In this document: positions 6,040 through 9,434 of the stretch, one piece after another
How positions within the stretch are numbered: the first letter of the stretch is position 1
How the letters are laid out: each line of letters opens with the position of its first letter
Source of the DNA: an uncultured Anaerolineaceae bacterium
Lineage (GTDB): Bacteria; Chloroflexota; Anaerolineae; Anaerolineales; Anaerolineaceae
Direction of reading: 5' to 3'
Length of the DNA: 9,434 nt
Assembly: GCA_937890875.1 (NCBI GenBank)
Contig: CALAEB010000110.1
Location: 1 to 9,434 of the forward strand
The notes under the pieces: model-generated
The model's database searches: none
Told to the model about the DNA's origin: nothing
The model's input: only the letters and a program-made list of their open reading frames with translations
Position numbers and translations under genes: made by a program

Positions 6040-6957
6040 ATGCGAAAATTCCTCATTAAACGCATCTTCATGATGTTGTTTACTTTGCTTCTGATCACTT
6101 TATTCACTTTTATCCTCATGCATTCCGTCCCCGGCGGTCCTTTTACCAGTGAACGGCAGGTCACCAAAGCCGTTCAGGCCGCCCTGGATGAAAAATATCA
6201 CCTTAACGATCCGCTCTGGAAACAATTTCTGGATTATCTTCGCAATCTGCTGCGCTTCGATCTCGGTCCAAGCTATAAATACGCCGGAAAATCAGTCAAC
6301 GATTTTATTGCCAACGGATTTCCATACTCCGCTCGGGTCGGACTGATCACATTAATCTTCGTTTTGCTCACCTCGATTCCGATGGGGATCTTCGCCGCGC
6401 TGAAAAACGGCAAATGGCAGGACATGCTGCTGATGTCCATCGCAACGCTGGGAGTGACCATCCCCAGCTTCGTCATCGCGTCCGGACTGATGTATGTCTT
6501 CGCTTACCGGCTGAATTGGGTGCCCACATTCGGCGTCGATTCATGGAAAGGTTATATCCTGCCGATGATCGCGCTGGGGGGCTATTCACTCAGCTTCATC
6601 GCGCGGTTAATGCGCTCCAGCCTGCTGGAAGTGATGGGGCAGGATTATATCCGCACCGCCCGAGCCAAAGGCATCAGCGAAACCCGGATCATTTTGAAAC
6701 ATGCGCTGCGCAACGCGCTGATTCCGGTCATCACCATTCTTGGTCCGACCATCGCCAATCTGCTCACCGGCAGTTTTGTCATCGAGAAAATTTTCGCCAT
6801 TCCAGGGATGGGATCTTACTTTGTCGATAGCGTCACCCAGCGTGATTACACCACCATCATGGGTATCACTGTTTTCTACGCTGCGCTTCTGCTCAGCATG
6901 ATTTTTCTGGTGGATATCTTTTATTGCTTAATCGATCCCCGCATCAAATATGAATAG
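6040..6957 (+). CDS. oppB: Oligopeptide ABC transporter permease OppB
   Basis: Inner-membrane channel subunit of an oligopeptide importer, pairing with OppC. At 305 residues it matches E. coli OppB in length. It shares OppB-specific stretches: PGGPFTSER (31-39), EKYHLNDP (51-58), FDLGPSYKY (73-81) and SVND (85-88). These favour OppB over DppB or nickel permeases. The first membrane helix is about residues 9-29, with further hydrophobic helices near 98-120, 130-155, 171-190, 228-250 and 272-295. The cytoplasmic EAA loop that docks on the ATPase is RTARAKGISETRIILKHALR (205-224). The end DPRIKYE is typical. The ATG is preceded by GGAGAG (6031-6036), the same ribosome site as valS. It is the first gene of oppBCDF, with 10 bases before oppC. 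Peptide specificity cannot be inferred, as it lies in the missing binding protein. Confidence 0.95.
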   Translation: MRKFLIKRIFMMLFTLLLITLFTFILMHSVPGGPFTSERQVTKAVQAALDEKYHLNDPLWKQFLDYLRNLLRFDLGPSYKYAGKSVNDFIANGFPYSARVGLITLIFVLLTSIPMGIFAALKNGKWQDMLLMSIATLGVTIPSFVIASGLMYVFAYRLNWVPTFGVDSWKGYILPMIALGGYSLSFIARLMRSSLLEVMGQDYIRTARAKGISETRIILKHALRNALIPVITILGPTIANLLTGSFVIEKIFAIPGMGSYFVDSVTQRDYTTIMGITVFYAALLLSMIFLVDIFYCLIDPRIKYE

Positions 6958-6967
6958 AGTGTGAAAA

Positions 6968-8143
6968 TTGGAAAGAAATGAACAATTAATCAACCCATGG
7001 GACAAACTTCCGTCCTCCAACGAGGAACGGGAAAAAATCTGGGCCAAAAACAGATCGTTTACAGGAGATGTCTGGTTCCGGTTCAGCCATAAGCCGACAG
7101 CGCTTGCCGGTCTGATCATGATCGTCTTCATGCTTCTTTTCGCGTTTGTCGGACCCTATTTTACTCCCTATGATTATTCAGAACAGGTGCTCGAGTTGGC
7201 CAATATCGGGCCGATCCTTTCCGTCAGCGAAGCGCCGACCGAAGGAAATTACCTTTATATCACCCATAACATGAAAGTGATTGAGGTGGACAGCAGCGGC
7301 AAACTCATCCGGCAGTTGAAACGCCGGCAAGACGACGCGGAAAATTCAGTCACCTATTTTAAATATGACGATGACGGCGGCATGGTCCGCCTGGATTATT
7401 CGGAAAAGCCGACCGCGATCCTGGACGCGGATGGGAACCGGCTGTCGGCGGACAAACGGTTGTGGAACCGCAGTTATCTTCTTGGAACCGACAACCTTGG
7501 CCGGGATATTCTGACCCGGCTGATGTTCGGCACCCGGATCTCCCTGCTGGTCGCGCTGGTCGCCGCTGCGGTAAACATGCTGATCGGAATTCTATACGGC
7601 AGTATCTCCGGATACATCGGAGGCAACACGGATTCCGTCATGATGCGGATTGTCGATATCATCAACACCATTCCGCTGACGCTTTACGTCATCCTGATCC
7701 AGGTCTTCCTCGGCAGCGGGCTGCAAAGCATCATCATCGCGCTTTCCAGCGTTTACTGGGTTGATATGGCGCGGGTAGTCCGCGGTCAGGTATTGAGTTC
7801 AAAACAGCAGGAATTTGTCATGGCCGCCCGTACAATCGGCAGCAGTTCCAATTTTATCCTGCTGCGGCATCTGGTTCCCAATGCAATGGGGCCGATTTTG
7901 GTCACGGTAACGATGCTGATTCCAAGCGCGATTTTCATGGAAGCATTTATGAGTTTTATCGGCATCGGGATTTCGCCGCCGATGGCCAGCCTCGGAACCA
8001 TGTGCAACGACGCCACCCAGGCATTGCGCACCTCGCCGTACCAGTTGCTGATGCCGGCGATTGTTATCTGCCTGATCATGTTTGCCTTTAACTTCGTCGG
8101 CGACGGGCTGCGCGACGCGCTGGATCCGAAACTGAGAAAATAA
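6968..8143 (+). CDS. oppC: Oligopeptide ABC transporter permease OppC with enlarged extracytoplasmic segment
   Basis: Second channel subunit of the Opp importer. The N terminus is cytoplasmic (1-44), helix 1 is about 45-62, then comes the family motif LGTDNLGRD (172-180), and the core permease domain runs to DGLRDALDPK near the end. The EAA loop is about 282-305 (EFVMAARTIGSSSNFILLRH). SVMMR, DMARVVRGQ and the C-terminal signature closely match E. coli OppC. At 391 residues it is some 85-90 longer than the usual 300-305. The excess lies between helix 1 and the LGTD motif (about 70-168), on the outer face, and looks soluble and beta-rich with Asp/Gly turns (VDSSGK, DDDGG, DADGN). The start is TTG at 6968: the frame has a stop at 6962-6964 and no later ATG/GTG until helix 1. 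No clear ribosome site is seen, so translation may be coupled to oppB, 10 bases away. Confidence 0.93.
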   Translation: MERNEQLINPWDKLPSSNEEREKIWAKNRSFTGDVWFRFSHKPTALAGLIMIVFMLLFAFVGPYFTPYDYSEQVLELANIGPILSVSEAPTEGNYLYITHNMKVIEVDSSGKLIRQLKRRQDDAENSVTYFKYDDDGGMVRLDYSEKPTAILDADGNRLSADKRLWNRSYLLGTDNLGRDILTRLMFGTRISLLVALVAAAVNMLIGILYGSISGYIGGNTDSVMMRIVDIINTIPLTLYVILIQVFLGSGLQSIIIALSSVYWVDMARVVRGQVLSSKQQEFVMAARTIGSSSNFILLRHLVPNAMGPILVTVTMLIPSAIFMEAFMSFIGIGISPPMASLGTMCNDATQALRTSPYQLLMPAIVICLIMFAFNFVGDGLRDALDPKLRK

Positions 8144-8184
8144 TCGTGCAACCACAGAAGAAAGACAAAGGATCATCCGAATTA

Positions 8185-9210
8185 ATGGATAACATCTTGG
8201 AAATAAAAAATCTGAATGTCGCTTTCGATGCTTCCACCGGGCAAATACAGGCTGTTCGCGGCGTCAGCTTTAACGTCGGCCGCGGCGAATGCCTTGGCAT
8301 CGTCGGGGAATCGGGAAGTGGTAAAAGCGTGACGTCCTTATCGATTCTGAAACTGCTTGCCGATTCCGGACGCATCACTGACGGCGAGATTCTCTTTGAT
8401 GGCGAAAATCTGGTAAAGGCCGGCTGGAAACGGATCCGGGACATCCGCGGCGGGAAGATTTCAATGATCTTTCAGGACCCGATGACCAGCCTGAATCCGC
8501 TGATCCCGATGGGGGAACAGGTGGAGGAAATGCTCTGGAGCCACAACCGGGACTTACCAAAAAGTGAAATAAAACGACGCGGGCTGGAGCTGTTCAGACT
8601 GGTGCGCATTCCCGAGCCGGAAAAACGTTATGTTAGCTTTCCGCATGAATTCTCCGGTGGGATGCGGCAGCGGGTGATGATCGCCATGGCGCTGGCCTGT
8701 CATCCGGATCTGTTGATCGCGGACGAACCGACCACCGCTTTGGACGTAACCATTCAGGACCAGATTCTGAAACTGTTGCGCAGTCTGCAGGATGAATTCG
8801 GAATGAGCATCATGTTCATCACCCATGATCTGGGCGTTGTGGCAGAAATCTGCACTCGTGTGATCGTTATGTACGGCGGTCTGATTATGGAAGAAGCGCC
8901 GATCGACGAAATTTTCGATGATCCGAAGCATCCGTATACCGTCGGTCTGCTCTCCAGCATCCCCAACATTGGTGAAGAGAAGGCCCGTCGGCTGAACCCA
9001 ATCCCGGGTTCTCCCCCGGATATGTCCAATCCGCCGGCCGGATGCCCCTTTGCGCCGCGCTGTCCGCATGCGCGTGTCCTGTGCGCGGAGTCATTGCCGC
9101 CTTATACGATGACCGGTCCGGAACATCGCAGTCTGTGCTGGTTGCTGAGCCCGGAGGCGCCTGCCGAAGAGAATCCTTTTGCGGAAAAGGAGCGGACAAA
9201 TGGGAAATAA
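8185..9210 (+). CDS. oppD: Oligopeptide ABC transporter ATP-binding protein OppD
   Basis: One of two ATPases powering the Opp importer, on the cytoplasmic face. With ATG at 8185 it has 341 residues, normal for the family. It has Walker A GESGSGKS (41-48), Q-loop Q97 in [13 protein letters not shown] signature FSGGMRQR (156-163), Walker B LLIADEP (176-182), and H-loop H214. The C-terminal oligopeptide/dipeptide extension (from about 235) contains HPYT and the cysteines C287, C293, C300 and C318. This CPFAPRCP...C...C pattern is known to bind a [4Fe-4S] cluster in DppD-type proteins. The start at 8185 is preferred: AAAGGA (8167-8172) lies upstream and [10 protein letters not shown] matches usual N termini. 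A GTG at 8146, two bases after the oppC stop, would add 13 hydrophilic residues but lacks a ribosome site. Its 3' end overlaps oppF by 11 bases, so the two are coupled. Confidence 0.95.
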   Translation: MDNILEIKNLNVAFDASTGQIQAVRGVSFNVGRGECLGIVGESGSGKSVTSLSILKLLADSGRITDGEILFDGENLVKAGWKRIRDIRGGKISMIFQDPMTSLNPLIPMGEQVEEMLWSHNRDLPKSEIKRRGLELFRLVRIPEPEKRYVSFPHEFSGGMRQRVMIAMALACHPDLLIADEPTTALDVTIQDQILKLLRSLQDEFGMSIMFITHDLGVVAEICTRVIVMYGGLIMEEAPIDEIFDDPKHPYTVGLLSSIPNIGEEKARRLNPIPGSPPDMSNPPAGCPFAPRCPHARVLCAESLPPYTMTGPEHRSLCWLLSPEAPAEENPFAEKERTNGK

Positions 9211-9434
9211 CACAATTCTTGAAATAAAGGATCTGACAAAGTATTTCCCGGTCCGTGGCAGCCGGAATAAAGTTGTTCACGCAGTGGACAAGGTATCTTT
9301 TTCCATCCGACAGGGCGAAACGCTCGGGCTTGTCGGTGAATCCGGCTGCGGAAAGAGCAGCTGCGCAAGGGTTATTATCCGGATTTATGACCCGACTTCC
9401 GGAAAAATCATCATCGGGGACAGAGATATCACAT
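9200..9434 (+). CDS. oppF: Oligopeptide ABC transporter ATP-binding protein OppF (partial, 3' end cut by window)
   Basis: Second ATPase of the importer, forming the heterodimer with OppD. Only the first 78 codons are inside the window. They start [20 protein letters not shown], the usual OppF opening, and carry Walker A GESGCGKS (46-53), with Cys in place of Ser at the fifth position, as in most OppF proteins. AVDKVSFSIRQGET and the start of a DPTSGKIII strand follow. Q-loop, signature and Walker B lie beyond the edge. The ATG at 9200 overlaps the end of oppD by 11 bases and has a good ribosome site, AAGGAG (9187-9192). Gene order BCDF matches the classical opp/dpp layout; an oppA binding-protein gene might follow or lie elsewhere. 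Confidence 0.93.
   Translation, partial: MGNNTILEIKDLTKYFPVRGSRNKVVHAVDKVSFSIRQGETLGLVGESGCGKSSCARVIIRIYDPTSGKIIIGDRDIT

Noticed and set aside
7175..7471. OppC extra segment as a foreign insertion or frameshift
   Set aside because: The frame is continuous and codon use looks like its neighbours. Conserved OppC sequence resumes exactly at LGTDNLGRD, so it reads as a natural domain enlargement.
1..9434. CRISPR arrays, tRNA or rRNA genes, insertion sequences, prophage, toxin-antitoxin or defence genes
   Set aside because: No spaced direct repeats, no tRNA-like cloverleaf apart from T-box structure, and no transposase, integrase or defence-type proteins were seen in either strand.

Overview
The window is ordinary bacterial chromosome of about 50% GC. 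It holds seven protein genes, two of them cut by the window edges. The best clue to the host is the T-box leader on valS, a regulatory class found mainly in Firmicutes and also in Actinobacteria, Chloroflexi and a few other groups. The ValRS, OppB and OppC sequences would fit an anaerobic member of the Chloroflexi (Anaerolineae) or a Firmicute. This is an impression from the sequences and not a phylogenetic result. No plasmid, phage, insertion sequence, CRISPR array, tRNA or rRNA was seen.

Layout. Positions 1-643 (-) hold most of a MerR-family regulator with a coiled coil and the start of an effector-binding region; it is cut at the left edge. Positions 644-1177 are a divergent control region. 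It contains the merR promoter, a 20-bp hairpin (717-759), a near-consensus sigma70 promoter (820-848), and a full T-box leader with a readable GUC (valine) specifier, antiterminator and terminator. Next come valS (1178-3883) and a two-way terminator. Convergent to valS is a stand-alone tatA (4014-4217, -). Positions 4218-4531 hold the tatA promoter, a second 20-bp hairpin of the same design, and the terminator of the next gene. An aldo/keto reductase follows (4532-5452, -). Its upstream region carries an 8-4-8 dyad inside a stretched-spacer promoter, the hallmark of MerR-family control. About 370 bases without a convincing gene lead to an extended -10 promoter and the oppBCDF oligopeptide ABC importer operon (6040 to the right edge). 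oppF is cut after 78 codons, and no substrate-binding protein gene is visible.

How the parts work together. valS makes Val-tRNA(Val), and its leader switches on when uncharged tRNA-Val(GAC) accumulates. oppB and oppC form the membrane channel for imported peptides, and OppD and OppF are the two ATPases that drive it. Peptide import and ValRS both bear on amino-acid supply, but nothing in the sequence links their regulation. TatA belongs to the twin-arginine export pathway. The aldo/keto reductase is probably induced by a MerR-type sensor of a reactive or toxic compound. The MerR gene in this window is a candidate but not an obvious one.

No wholly new system is evident. The items most worth checking are the hairpin pair, the MerR-type operator on the aldo/keto reductase gene, and the extra extracytoplasmic segment in OppC.
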